This document shows positions 16,979-24,359 of a stretch of 64,000 bases of DNA, in pieces. Location: the NCBI RefSeq assembly GCF_004118375.1, contig NZ_SDHX01000001.1:2793693-2857692 (forward strand), written 5' to 3'. Within the stretch, counting starts at the first letter, position 1. Every line of letters begins with the position of its first letter. The position numbers were made by a program, and so were the translations under genes. The notes under the pieces were generated by a model. The model was not told the DNA's origin, searched no databases, and worked only from the letters and a program-made list of their open reading frames with translations. Origin of the DNA: Oleiharenicola lentus. GTDB taxonomy: Bacteria; Verrucomicrobiota; Verrucomicrobiia; Opitutales; Opitutaceae.

Positions 16979-18139
16979 TTACTCCACCCGCAGGATATAC
17001 CCCCGCAGGTATTCGCTCTCGGGCATGGTCACGAGCACCGGATGATCCGCGGGCTGGTGGCAGAATTCCAGCACATGCACGCGGCGCTTGGCATCGGCGG
17101 CTGCGTCGGCGAGCACTTCACGAAGCTGTGAATCCTGCATGTGATGCGAGCAGGTGTAGGTCGCCAGCACGCCGCCGGGCGTAAGGGCTTTCATGGCCCG
17201 CAGGTTCAGCTCCTTGTAGCCGCGCAGCGCGCCTTCGAGCGCCGACTTCGACTTGGCGAACGGCGGCGGATCGAGAATGATCAAATCCCACGCCGGGGCC
17301 GCATCGCGCTGCGCGGTGAACCAGTCGAACACGTTCACACCCTGGAAATCCGCCTTCAGCCCGTTGCGGTCGGCGTTCTTCTTCGCCTGGGCCACGGCGT
17401 CGAATGCGCTGTCGAGGCCGAGCACGGTCGCCGCGTCCGCCTTCGCGCAATGCAGCGCAAATGAGCCCTGGTTGCAGAACGCATCGAGCACGCGCCGGCC
17501 GGACGCATACTTTGCCACCGCGGCGTGCTGCAGACGCTGGTCGAGGTAGAATCCGGTCTTCTGTCCGCCCTGCAGGTCGAGCCAGTACTGAAATCCGTCG
17601 ATCTCCGCCCAGCGCGGCTCCCAGTTTTTCCCGGAACGCGTGGTCACCGAGGGGGCCAGCCCCTCCAGTTTGCGCAGGTTCGAATCGTTGCGAAAGATGA
17701 TCTCCGCCGCGCCGGTCAGCCCGGCCAGCAGGTCGGCGAGCCGTGCAGCCTGCCGGTCCATCGCGAGCGTCTGGATCTGTACGACCAGCGTGTCGCCAAA
17801 CTGGTCCACCACCAGCCCCGGCAGATCGTCGGACTCCGACCACACCAGCCGCCTGAAACTGCCCAGGCCTTGTCGTCGCGCCAGGGCCTTTTCCAGCGCG
17901 CCCCGTAGAAAGGTCTCGTCCAGCGTCACGCGTTCGCGGCTCAGCCGGCGCCAGACGATCTGCGACTTGCTGTTGCAGATGCCGGTGCCGAGCAGGCGTC
18001 CGGTGCGGTCGCGGCACTCGACAACGCTGCCGTCGTGTTCAGCGGGCAACAGGGCCTCGCATTCGTTCGCAAACACCCACGGATGGCCCTTGAGAACCCG
18101 GGCATTGGCGTTGGGCTTGAGTTTCAGGCTGACGGACAT
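16979..18139 (-). CDS. rlmI: Class I rRNA methyltransferase (RlmI family)
   Basis: SAM-dependent 23S rRNA cytosine-5 methyltransferase family. 386 residues: an N-terminal PUA domain (about 1-75, with KGHPWVFANECEAL), a central EEHEE-type domain with DLPGLVVDQFGDTLVVQ, and a Rossmann methyltransferase domain with TGFYLDQRLQ, RVLDAFCNQGSFALHCA (SAM site), LILDPPPFAKSK and TYTCSHHM carrying the catalytic-type cysteine. It ends YLRGYILRVE, as in the family. Convergent with the coiled-coil gene. Precise site (C1962) is inferred from the family only. Confidence 0.92.
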   Translation of the reverse strand: MSVSLKLKPNANARVLKGHPWVFANECEALLPAEHDGSVVECRDRTGRLLGTGICNSKSQIVWRRLSRERVTLDETFLRGALEKALARRQGLGSFRRLVWSESDDLPGLVVDQFGDTLVVQIQTLAMDRQAARLADLLAGLTGAAEIIFRNDSNLRKLEGLAPSVTTRSGKNWEPRWAEIDGFQYWLDLQGGQKTGFYLDQRLQHAAVAKYASGRRVLDAFCNQGSFALHCAKADAATVLGLDSAFDAVAQAKKNADRNGLKADFQGVNVFDWFTAQRDAAPAWDLIILDPPPFAKSKSALEGALRGYKELNLRAMKALTPGGVLATYTCSHHMQDSQLREVLADAAADAKRRVHVLEFCHQPADHPVLVTMPESEYLRGYILRVE

Positions 18140-18177
18140 GCCGGACTGTTTCCGGCTTCTGCAGTGCTTAGAAGCAA

Positions 18178-18215
18178 AAAATCAAAAGCCTCCCCGGCCC
18201 ACATCGGGCCGGGTT
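18178..18215 (-). terminator. Intrinsic terminator after the small membrane gene
   Basis: On the minus strand, CCCGGCCCGATGTGGGCCGGG forms a strong hairpin and is followed by TTTTGATTTTTT. It starts about ten bases after the stop at 18226. Confidence 0.75.
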
Positions 18216-18225
18216 GCGCTACTGC

Positions 18226-18453
18226 TCAAGCCGCCGGGATGTGCGCCTTGAGGCGGGGAGTAGCCTTCGTCGCGGGCCGGCTTGAAACCTTGGCCCGGTA
18301 GTGACGGGTGCTTTCAACCACGGGCTGCTGCACGTAGTGAAAGCCCGCCTCGTCCTCCACTCCCTCCGGCGCACGCGCCAGATTGAGGAGGAAGACAATC
18401 ACCGCTGCGCTGGCCAGCGTGATTGCGACGATGATGAATGCGGTTGCGATCAT
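18226..18453 (-). CDS. Small single-pass membrane protein, unknown
   Basis: 75 residues. One transmembrane helix at the N-terminus (IATAFIIVAITLASAAVIVFLL) and a basic cytoplasmic-type tail (RHYRAKVSSRPATKATPRLK). No family recognised. Support for a real gene: an ATG start, a plausible membrane anchor and a good intrinsic terminator just after the stop. A shortage of homology information keeps confidence moderate. About 300 bp of apparently non-coding DNA lies upstream. Confidence 0.5.
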   Translation of the reverse strand: MIATAFIIVAITLASAAVIVFLLNLARAPEGVEDEAGFHYVQQPVVESTRHYRAKVSSRPATKATPRLKAHIPAA

Positions 18454-18754
18454 GATGAGGTTTGGGGGCTAACAACCGATAGGACCGACAATATTTAGGA
18501 CTGGATTCCAGTCCACGGGGTTCCTGCGCAGCGCTTGTCGGGACAATTACTGCCAAGTCGGCTGAAACGCTGAGTTGCCTAGCTATGATCCGGGAACGGT
18601 CGGAAGCACTATCTTACCGGGGGTGAAATGCTTGGGAGAGACGCTCCCGCCGACACAGCGCAAGACGCAGGTGTGTTACACCAACCGGAACCGGCCAGAC
18701 AGAAACTTAAATCCCGCGTAAAAGTCAATGCTGCATCTGTTTCCGACGCCGCGG
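18454..18754. other. Gene-poor stretch between the small membrane gene and the DUF2238 gene
   Basis: Both strands are broken by stops here. The only structure seen is a perfect small hairpin GGACTGG-ATT-CCAGTCC at 18498-18514, in the 5' region of the small membrane gene. No tRNA, promoter or repeat was recognised. Confidence 0.5.
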
Positions 18755-19384
18755 TCAGGCCCCGGGCCTGAGTTTGCGCATGGACCGATCGTGCAAGCGA
18801 CCGAGCAAAACCAAGGCCGCCATCGCCCCACCCAGAGCCCAGGCCATGTCCGACTGCGTGTCCCACACATAGCCCTGAGTGCCCAGAAAGTCATCGGCCG
18901 CAGCACCGCTCGCCTCGGCCACCCACCATTCGATCAACTCATAAAAGGCGCTGAACGCCAGACACACGCTCCCGCATAAAAAGGGCAGCCACCGGCTGGC
19001 CTTGCCCTCACCCCGGTTGCCCAGCGGCGATGTCCGCAATAGAATTTCACGCGCCAGGATCGCCGGCACGAAGCCCTGCGCGAAGTGTCCGATCTTGTCG
19101 TAATTGTTGCGCGTCCAACCGAACCACTCCATCGCCCAGTCGCCCAACGGCACGCGCGCGTAGGTGTAGTGACCGCCCACGATCAGGATCACGCTGTGCA
19201 GCCAAAGAAGCCCCAGCAGCAGTAACGAGAGCGGAAACCGTCCTTGGACCGCCAACGCAATCGGAACCCCGATCAGCACCGGCACAACTTCCAAAAACCA
19301 AGTTAGCCGGTCATGCGGCCCGATGGCCGACCAGGCCAGCACCGGGACGAGCAATACGCAAAACCAGATAAGTCTCCGGTCCAT
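18755..19384 (-). CDS. DUF2238 (YjdF-type) integral membrane protein
   Basis: 209 residues, about six predicted transmembrane helices. Family marks are the central RNNYDKIGHFAQGFVPAILARE and the acidic motif FYELIEWWVA, then FLGTQGYVWDTQSDMAWALGGA. The role is unknown; the family occurs scattered in bacteria as an inner-membrane protein. The start ATG overlaps the stop of the upstream small hypothetical gene by one base (TGATG), so the two are translationally coupled. The stop codon lies inside a palindrome (TCAGGCCC...GGGCCTGA). Confidence 0.85.
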   Translation of the reverse strand: MDRRLIWFCVLLVPVLAWSAIGPHDRLTWFLEVVPVLIGVPIALAVQGRFPLSLLLLGLLWLHSVILIVGGHYTYARVPLGDWAMEWFGWTRNNYDKIGHFAQGFVPAILAREILLRTSPLGNRGEGKASRWLPFLCGSVCLAFSAFYELIEWWVAEASGAAADDFLGTQGYVWDTQSDMAWALGGAMAALVLLGRLHDRSMRKLRPGA

Positions 19385-19752
19385 CAGCGACCTCCCTCCG
19401 CCAGCCGCGCCGCCACGAACTGCCTCAAGGCTGCATCGACCCCTTCACTCACTTCGAAAAAATCTCGCCGCAACCGCTCCCACGGCACCGCCCCGTCGGT
19501 CACCAGTATGGGCGTGAGATTTTTGTCCGGTCGCGTATCCCCGGTGTCCACCCGGTTGTGCACGAAGCCGCTCTGCCGCTTCCAGGTGAGCGCGTGCTCC
19601 TGCTGCCCGAAACCGGTGTAACAAATCTGAAACCCCTCCGGCTGCTCATCGGTGTCCAGCCAGACGATCAACTCCATTGCGGCTCCCTGAAACCAACGGC
19701 GCCGACCGCTCACACCCGGCTCCTGTTTCACACGTTTGAATTCTTGCAGCAC
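19384..19752 (-). CDS. Conserved hypothetical protein, 122 residues
   Basis: Starts with GTG at 19752. No catalytic motif recognised. Conserved-looking stretches are RVKQEPGVSGRRRWFQ at the N-terminus, GFQICYTGFGQQEHALTW in the middle, and DTRPDKNLTPILVTDGAVPW. The sequence reads as a compact cytosolic protein with many aromatic and charged residues; I recall similar short hypothetical proteins in several phyla but no function. It is 25 bp downstream of the alpha/beta hydrolase stop and overlaps the DUF2238 gene, forming a three-gene unit. Confidence 0.7.
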   Translation of the reverse strand: MLQEFKRVKQEPGVSGRRRWFQGAAMELIVWLDTDEQPEGFQICYTGFGQQEHALTWKRQSGFVHNRVDTGDTRPDKNLTPILVTDGAVPWERLRRDFFEVSEGVDAALRQFVAARLAEGGR

Positions 19753-19777
19753 GGCCGGAGCATGCGCGCGCGCCTTC

Positions 19778-20626
19778 TCACCGCAAGCCGGCGATGAATT
19801 CCACCGCCTGCCTCACTACCTCCGGCGTGGACAACAGCCGATAATGCCCCCGGCCCGGACACGGCACGAGCCGCGCCCCACGCCATTGCGCCACGAATTG
19901 CTCCGTCGCGGCGTAGTCGGTGCTGTCGTCAGCCGGATCATGCAGCGCCAGCAGCGGGCATGGCGCTTGTTGCGCCACCGGGAACATGTTCGCCTCCGTG
20001 TAAAGCATTCCCGTCCGGCGCTCGACCGCCGCCCGAAAATATCCGGCCGTCTCGGCCTTGATCTCCATGCGCCGGCACATCCGTTCAACCCGGTCCAGTT
20101 GGCTCACGGGCGGCGCCAGAAACACCAAGCCCCTGACGGACACTCCATTCACCACCGCCATGGCCGCCGCCGCGCAGCCCATCGAGTGAGCCACCAGCGC
20201 AAAGATTCCTCCCGCCTGGGCCTGGATCTCCACCAGCAACCGCCCCAGCAGTGGCGCGCTACATTCATCGCCGGGCGAGTCCCCGTGCCCCGGCGCATCG
20301 AAGGTCAGCACCCGAAAACCCGCCGCCAGCAGTGGCGCGGCGAAGGCGCCGAGTTGCGCCCCGTGTCCCTCCCAGCCGTGCAGCAACCCTACCAGCGGTC
20401 GCCCGGCCTCACCCCACTCCCAAGCGGCCAGGTCGCCGGCCGAGGTCGGCATCGTTCGCCGTCGTGCCCCTTCGAGATAGGCCAGCTCCCGCGGCATGCG
20501 CCGGGTGACGCGCATCGGATGGAGGAAGATGGACGCCGCCAGTTCGCCCATGACGGCGGGCGTGTGCGGTGGCGGCGGGACCGGCACACCGCGTTTGCCC
20601 GCCACCTGCAATAGGATGTCCGACAT
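19778..20626 (-). CDS. Alpha/beta-fold hydrolase
   Basis: 282 residues, cytosolic. Oxyanion region LLHGWEGHGAQ, strand VLTFDAPGHGDSPG, nucleophile elbow AHSMGCAAA (Ser), acid Asp in LALHDPADDSTDY, and base His in CPGRGHYRLL, so the triad is complete. The start at 20626 was chosen because the 222 residues that could be added upstream lie opposite the HIT gene and show antisense-type composition. First gene of a unit with the 122-residue hypothetical and DUF2238; divergent from the HIT gene. Substrate unknown. Confidence 0.85.
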   Translation of the reverse strand: MSDILLQVAGKRGVPVPPPPHTPAVMGELAASIFLHPMRVTRRMPRELAYLEGARRRTMPTSAGDLAAWEWGEAGRPLVGLLHGWEGHGAQLGAFAAPLLAAGFRVLTFDAPGHGDSPGDECSAPLLGRLLVEIQAQAGGIFALVAHSMGCAAAAMAVVNGVSVRGLVFLAPPVSQLDRVERMCRRMEIKAETAGYFRAAVERRTGMLYTEANMFPVAQQAPCPLLALHDPADDSTDYAATEQFVAQWRGARLVPCPGRGHYRLLSTPEVVRQAVEFIAGLR

Positions 20627-20716
20627 CCCGGCAACAAACCCCACCCCCGCCTGCCTGTCGAGCGACCAAACCCGCTTTGACATCCCCCGCCCGCAGCGCA
20701 AACCTGCGCCGAGAAC

Positions 20717-21217
20717 ATGGACCACCTGCACGCCTACTGGCGCATGGAATACATCGAGGCCCCCCGCCTGCCGGAGGGCGCCAATCCCTTCGCCGAACTC
20801 CCCAAGCTCGGCAACGACGCCGAGGCCCTCATCGTCCATCGCAGCCCGCTTTCCTACCTGATGCTCAACCGGTATCCCTACAATCCGGGCCATCTGCTCG
20901 CAATCCCGTTTAGGGCCGCCACGGACCTCACTGAACTCACCGCTGCCGAGCGCGCCGATCTGATGGACGAAATCATCCTCGGTAAAGAGGCGCTCAAAGC
21001 CGCCGTGAATCCTCACGCCTTCAACGTTGGCTTCAACCTCGGCTCCGCCGCCGGGGGCAGCATTCCGCACCTGCATGCCCACATCGTCCCCCGCTGGAAC
21101 GGGGACACCAACTTCATGCCCGTCATCGGCAAAACCAGGGTCCTGCCCCAGTCGCTTGAGGCCATGTATGCCCGCCTCAAGACCTGCGCCGACAACCTCT
21201 CTCCCTCGGCCAGGTAA
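20717..21217 (+). CDS. HIT-family hydrolase (Ap4A phosphorylase-like)
   Basis: 166 residues. The histidine triad is HLHAHIVPR near 128, preceded by NVGFNLGSAAGGSIPH, the spacing of the bacterial HIT branch close to Ap4A phosphorylase. The N-terminus MDHLHAYWRMEYIE and the later LMLNRYPYNPGHLL are typical. Probably hydrolyses nucleotide-phosphoramidate or dinucleoside polyphosphate substrates. phoH starts 33 bp downstream in the same direction, so it may lead the phoH-ybeY-DUF502-recO group. Confident for family, not for substrate. Confidence 0.9.
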   Translation: MDHLHAYWRMEYIEAPRLPEGANPFAELPKLGNDAEALIVHRSPLSYLMLNRYPYNPGHLLAIPFRAATDLTELTAAERADLMDEIILGKEALKAAVNPHAFNVGFNLGSAAGGSIPHLHAHIVPRWNGDTNFMPVIGKTRVLPQSLEAMYARLKTCADNLSPSAR

Positions 21218-21250
21218 CCCGACCTTCGAACACCCTCTCTCGAAAACCCC

Positions 21251-22228
21251 GTGCCCGCTTCCAAGACCCTCACCTACCCCAGCGCCCGCCACGCCAGTCA
21301 GCTCTACTGCGGCAGCGAGGACAACCTCGCCCGCACCGAAAAGGCCCTCGGCGTCCGCCTCGTCACGCGCGACGACTGGGTGAAGCTCGACGGCCCCGCC
21401 GAGGCCGTGGCGCGGACGGAGGAGTTCTTCACGCTCCTCAACACCGGCCGCAACCAGGGCATGGCCTACCGCACGCCCGACTTCCTCCGTCTGCTCGACC
21501 TCTTTGCCCGCGACGGCGCTGCTCTGCGTTCACTGATCAACGATCCCGTCGTCATCGCCACCCGCCGCAAGAGCATCGTCCCAAAGACGCTCGGGCAGAA
21601 ACTCTACCTCCAATCGATCCAAAAGAACCCGATCGTCTTCGGCATCGGTCCCGCGGGCACGGGCAAGACCTACCTCGCCATGGCCGCCGCCATCTCGGCG
21701 CTGCTGAAAAACCAGGTGCAACGCATCGTGCTGACGCGCCCCGCCGTCGAGGCCGGCGAGGCTCTCGGCTTCCTCCCCGGCGACCTGCGCGAAAAAATCC
21801 TGCCTTACCTCCGCCCGCTCTACGACGCCTTGCACGACATGCTCGAACCCGAGGATGTATCCACGCTTTCCGAAAAAGGCCTGATCGAGATCGCCCCGCT
21901 CGCCTACATGCGCGGCCGCACCCTCGCCAACGCCTACATCGTCCTCGACGAGGCGCAGAACACCACGCCCGAGCAAATGATGATGTTCCTCACCCGCCTC
22001 GGCGACGAGTCGCGCATGATCGTCACGGGCGACATCACCCAGATCGACCTGCCCCGCAGCAAGGCCTCGGGTCTCGTGCAGGCCCCGCGCATCCTCCGCA
22101 ACATCCCGGGCATCGACTTCCACCACTTCACCGCCACCGACGTCGTGCGTCACCCGCTCGTGCAGAAGATCATCGACGCCTACGAACAGGCAAAGACGGC
22201 CGAAAGTGGAGGGCTCAGCTCCAGCTGA
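21251..22228 (+). CDS. phoH: PhoH family ATPase
   Basis: P-loop ATPase, likely RNA-helicase-like, usually next to ybeY and linked to ribosome or RNA quality control. 325 residues from a GTG at 21251. Walker A is GPAGTGKTYLA (about 140), with VLTRPAVEAGEALGFLPGDL, Walker B IVLDEAQNTTPEQM, and sensor VTGDITQIDLP. The protein ends AESGGLSSS. These last residues, and the TGA stop, are written by a twin-hairpin element (22207-22255), so the original C-terminus was probably replaced. ybeY starts 29 bp later. Confidence 0.95.
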   Translation: MPASKTLTYPSARHASQLYCGSEDNLARTEKALGVRLVTRDDWVKLDGPAEAVARTEEFFTLLNTGRNQGMAYRTPDFLRLLDLFARDGAALRSLINDPVVIATRRKSIVPKTLGQKLYLQSIQKNPIVFGIGPAGTGKTYLAMAAAISALLKNQVQRIVLTRPAVEAGEALGFLPGDLREKILPYLRPLYDALHDMLEPEDVSTLSEKGLIEIAPLAYMRGRTLANAYIVLDEAQNTTPEQMMMFLTRLGDESRMIVTGDITQIDLPRSKASGLVQAPRILRNIPGIDFHHFTATDVVRHPLVQKIIDAYEQAKTAESGGLSSS

Positions 22229-22255
22229 GCCGCGCCCCACCCAACAGGGGCCTCT
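22207..22255. repeat. Twin-hairpin element forming the 3' end of phoH
   Basis: Starts TGGAGGG; first hairpin GGCTCAGCT / AGCTGAGCC; second, weaker, GCCCC / GGGGC. The closing end is degenerate (CCTCTC). It encodes the last five residues and stop of PhoH and ends just before the ybeY start codon at 22258. Confidence 0.7.
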
Positions 22256-22257
22256 CG

Positions 22258-22773
22258 ATGACGCGCGAAATCGCCATCACCAACCGCCACCCGCGCCTGC
22301 GCCTTGACCGCCGCGCAATCGCCGGCGCGATAACTTTGCTCGACTCGCACGCAGCCAAGTTCCTCGGCGGCTGCCCGCCCGGCGAGCTCTCCCTTGTCTT
22401 CCTCACCGACTCCGCCCTCGCCCAAATCCACGCCGATTTCATGGACGACCCGACCGCGACCGACGTCATCACCTTCGAGGGCGACGCCACCGCCGGTCTT
22501 GCCGGAGAAGTCTGTGTGTCGGCCGACACGGCGTGGAAGTATGTGGGCTTGGTGGAGGGCCGGTCTCCGCACCGGCCACGGTCGGCACGGAGGCCGACCC
22601 TCCAGGCCGCCTTCTCCGCCGAACTCACGCTCTACGTCGTCCATGGCTGGTTGCATCTTGCCGGCTACGACGACCTGCAACCCGCCAAGAAACGCCGCAT
22701 GCGCGCCGCCGAGGCGCGGGCGATGAAGCTGTTGCACGCCGCCAAGGCCATGCCCTCCTTCCGGTTTCTGTAG
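22258..22773 (+). CDS. ybeY: Endoribonuclease YbeY with an in-frame palindromic insertion
   Basis: Zinc-dependent endoribonuclease acting in 16S rRNA 3' maturation and 70S quality control. 171 residues, longer than the usual 150-155. FMDDPTATDVITF is the conserved mid block; GEVCVSADTA matches the usual GDIxIS strand; the metal motif is VVHGWLHLAGYDD (His129, His133). Two oddities: residues about 99-116 (including EGRSPHRPRSARRPTL) are encoded by a 52-bp palindromic element, and the third zinc ligand of HGxLHLxGYDH is Asp139 instead of His. The stop codon TAG lies in another repeat. The gene reads through without a break, so it may still be functional. Confidence 0.92.
   Translation: MTREIAITNRHPRLRLDRRAIAGAITLLDSHAAKFLGGCPPGELSLVFLTDSALAQIHADFMDDPTATDVITFEGDATAGLAGEVCVSADTAWKYVGLVEGRSPHRPRSARRPTLQAAFSAELTLYVVHGWLHLAGYDDLQPAKKRRMRAAEARAMKLLHAAKAMPSFRFL
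22553..22604. repeat. Twin-hairpin element in frame inside ybeY
   Basis: TGGAGGG ... CCCTCCA ends with two hairpins: GGCCGGT / ACCGGCC and GGTCGGC / GCCGACC. The outer arms also pair (GGAGGGCCGGTCTCCG against CGGAGGCCGACCCTCC). The whole 52 bp is open in the ybeY frame. It shares AGGGCCGGTCTCCG with the element inside uvrA. Confidence 0.85.
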
Positions 22774-22793
22774 CGGCGGGCTGTGACCGCCGT
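22769..22793. repeat. Half TGTAGCGGCGG palindrome at the ybeY stop
   Basis: TGTAGCGGCGGGCTGTGACCGCCG, a half copy of the elements at 62222 and 63238. Its TAG is the ybeY stop codon. Confidence 0.6.
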
Positions 22794-22865
22794 CCGGCGC
22801 AGCTGCGACTCGCTCCATAAAAATCAGTGTGCAACCGCGCCTGACTGTGGTTCACTCCAGAGTTC

Positions 22866-23528
22866 ATGTCCGAAACCCGGTTCACCTCCCTCCGCAACGC
22901 CTTCCTCACCGGCCTCCTGCTGGTCGCTCCCTTGGTCGTCACCGTGTGGGCCGTCCGCGCCCTGATTGGCATGGTCGGCGGCTCCATCACGCCGCTCTTC
23001 GCCCCCTATCTGCCCGAGACCCTGCAACACCTGCCGGCGATCTTCTGGGATGTCGTCACCACCATCATCGCCCTCGCGCTCATCACCCTGCTGGGTTACG
23101 TCTCGCGGCTCTTCCTCGGCCGGCTTCTCGGCGCGGCAGCCGAGCGTTTCATCCAAAGCATCCCCGGCGTCGGTAATTTCTACACCAGCGTCAAACAGTT
23201 CATCGAAACCTTCGGCACGAAGGACCGCACCCAGTTCAACAAGGTCGTGCTCGTACAGTTCCCGCGTGCCGGTTCCTGGAGCCTCGGCTTCCTCACCAAC
23301 ACCGCCCGCGGCGAACCGCACGCGCACTTTGCCACCGAACACTGGGCGGTCTTCATCCCCACCTGCCCCAGCCCGGTCAACGGCTTCTTCATGTATCTGC
23401 CCCGCTCCGAGATCGTGGAACTCGACTTGCCCGTCGGCGACGCCATGAAGACCATCATCTCCTGCGGGGCCGTGCTGCCCGCTTGGTCCGACCCCTCCGC
23501 CGCCAAGGAGGCGCTCCGCCAATCCTGA
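22866..23528 (+). CDS. DUF502 family membrane protein
   Basis: 220 residues. Two transmembrane segments in the first 85 residues (NAFLTGLLLVAPLVVTVWAV and WDVVTTIIALALITLLGYV), then a soluble domain with IPGVGNFYTSVKQFIETF, FPRAGSWSLGFLTN and FIPTCPSPVNGFFMYLPRSE, the hallmark block of DUF502. Function is unknown; relatives occur next to ybeY/phoH/recO-type genes in other phyla. Its stop is followed at once by another twin-hairpin element (23529). Confidence 0.9.
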   Translation: MSETRFTSLRNAFLTGLLLVAPLVVTVWAVRALIGMVGGSITPLFAPYLPETLQHLPAIFWDVVTTIIALALITLLGYVSRLFLGRLLGAAAERFIQSIPGVGNFYTSVKQFIETFGTKDRTQFNKVVLVQFPRAGSWSLGFLTNTARGEPHAHFATEHWAVFIPTCPSPVNGFFMYLPRSEIVELDLPVGDAMKTIISCGAVLPAWSDPSAAKEALRQS

Positions 23529-23565
23529 TGGAGGGCCGAGCTCCCGCGCGGCCGGACCGCCCTCA
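23529..23565. repeat. Twin-hairpin element after the DUF502 gene (short copy)
   Basis: TGGAGGG begins directly after the TGA stop; the first hairpin region is GGCCGAG...CGCGGCC (imperfect), and CCCTCA closes it. The second hairpin is mostly lost. Confidence 0.55.
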
Positions 23566-23589
23566 GTCTCCCGTCTTCTTTCCTTCGCC

Positions 23590-24204
23590 ATGCCCGGGCA
23601 GCAGCTCCAGACCGCCGGCTTCATCCTCGCCCGCCAGCCCTCGGGCTCGGACACCTTCGAGCAGCTAACCGCTTTCTCCGCCGAGCACGGCGTGCTGCAT
23701 CTGCTCCGCCGACTCAAACAGAGCAAGACGTCCGCCACGCCCTTGGATCTTTTTGACGAAGCCGAACTCTGGCTCGAATCCCCCAGCCAGGGCCGCACCT
23801 GGTTCATCAAGGAACACCGGCACCTGCAACGCCACGAAGGCATCGGCCGTTCCTACGACGCGCTCAAGACCGCCGCTGCGGTTGGCTCCCTCCTGTCGCG
23901 CAATCCTGTGCCCGACGAATCGCGCCCCGCCGTCACCGATTTGCTTCGCACCAGCCTCTCGGCCCTCGCCGCCGGCGGTCGCCCTGACCTCGTCTGGCTC
24001 AAAACCCTCTACTGTCTCCTCCGCGACGAAGGCTATCCGGTGAAACAGCAATGGTGGCCGCAACTTGCCGAGAGCGACCGCGACACCGCCGCCCACCTGC
24101 TGAACCAGCCCCTCGCCGCGCAGACCGCAGGCACGGCGGACGTCGCCCGCATCGTCCGCCGCCTCGAGGACTGGGTCGCCGCCGAAACCGAGATCCGACT
24201 GTAG
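23590..24204 (+). CDS. RecO-like DNA repair protein
   Basis: 204 residues. The N-terminal 85 residues follow the RecO OB-fold pattern (LQTAGFILARQPSGSDTFEQ, then AFSAEHGVLHLLRR, SATPLDLFDEAELWLE, GRTWFIKEHR), and the rest is helical with YDALKTAAAVGSLLSRN, as in RecO. The zinc-finger cysteines of many RecO proteins are not seen and the protein is shorter than the usual 240-260. The position after phoH-ybeY-DUF502 supports RecO, since that neighbourhood is common. RecO loads RecA through RecR on gapped DNA. The assignment is probable, not certain. Confidence 0.6.
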   Translation: MPGQQLQTAGFILARQPSGSDTFEQLTAFSAEHGVLHLLRRLKQSKTSATPLDLFDEAELWLESPSQGRTWFIKEHRHLQRHEGIGRSYDALKTAAAVGSLLSRNPVPDESRPAVTDLLRTSLSALAAGGRPDLVWLKTLYCLLRDEGYPVKQQWWPQLAESDRDTAAHLLNQPLAAQTAGTADVARIVRRLEDWVAAETEIRL

Positions 24205-24206
24205 GC

Positions 24207-24352
24207 GGAGAACACAAGCTGCTAAGGAGCGAATGATATCGGGGACCACGCCGAGTCCCTTGGCTGCTTCGCTTAACGGTGTTCTCCCAATTCTTCGGGC
24301 CGCTGCGCGCCTTCCTTCTTCCCTTCCGTGTATTCCGTGTGTTCCGTGGGCA
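24207..24352. repeat. 81-bp inverted-repeat element plus TTCCGTG word array
   Basis: GGAGAACAC (24207) and GTGTTCTCC (ending 24287) are perfect ends; inside them TAAGGAGCGAA and TTCGCTTA also pair. Directly after comes a short word array with TTCCGTGTATTCCGTG and TTCCGTGG (24321-24350), ending eight bases before the helicase ATG at 24360. Together they fill the whole gap. Confidence 0.6.
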
Positions 24353-24359
24353 CCCCTGC

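Noticed and set aside
17665-17690. GGTTCGAATC resembling a tRNA T-loop
   Set aside because: It is inside the well-supported rlmI coding sequence and no cloverleaf arms surround it.
18755-18771. Palindrome at the DUF2238 stop as an intrinsic terminator
   Set aside because: No T tract follows on the minus strand.
20627-21292. A 222-codon N-terminal extension of the alpha/beta hydrolase
   Set aside because: It lies opposite the HIT gene; hydrolase similarity starts after the ATG at 20626.
22207-22793. Repeats near phoH-ybeY read as a CRISPR array
   Set aside because: Copies are not evenly spaced, have no unique spacers and no cas genes; each is a separate palindromic unit.
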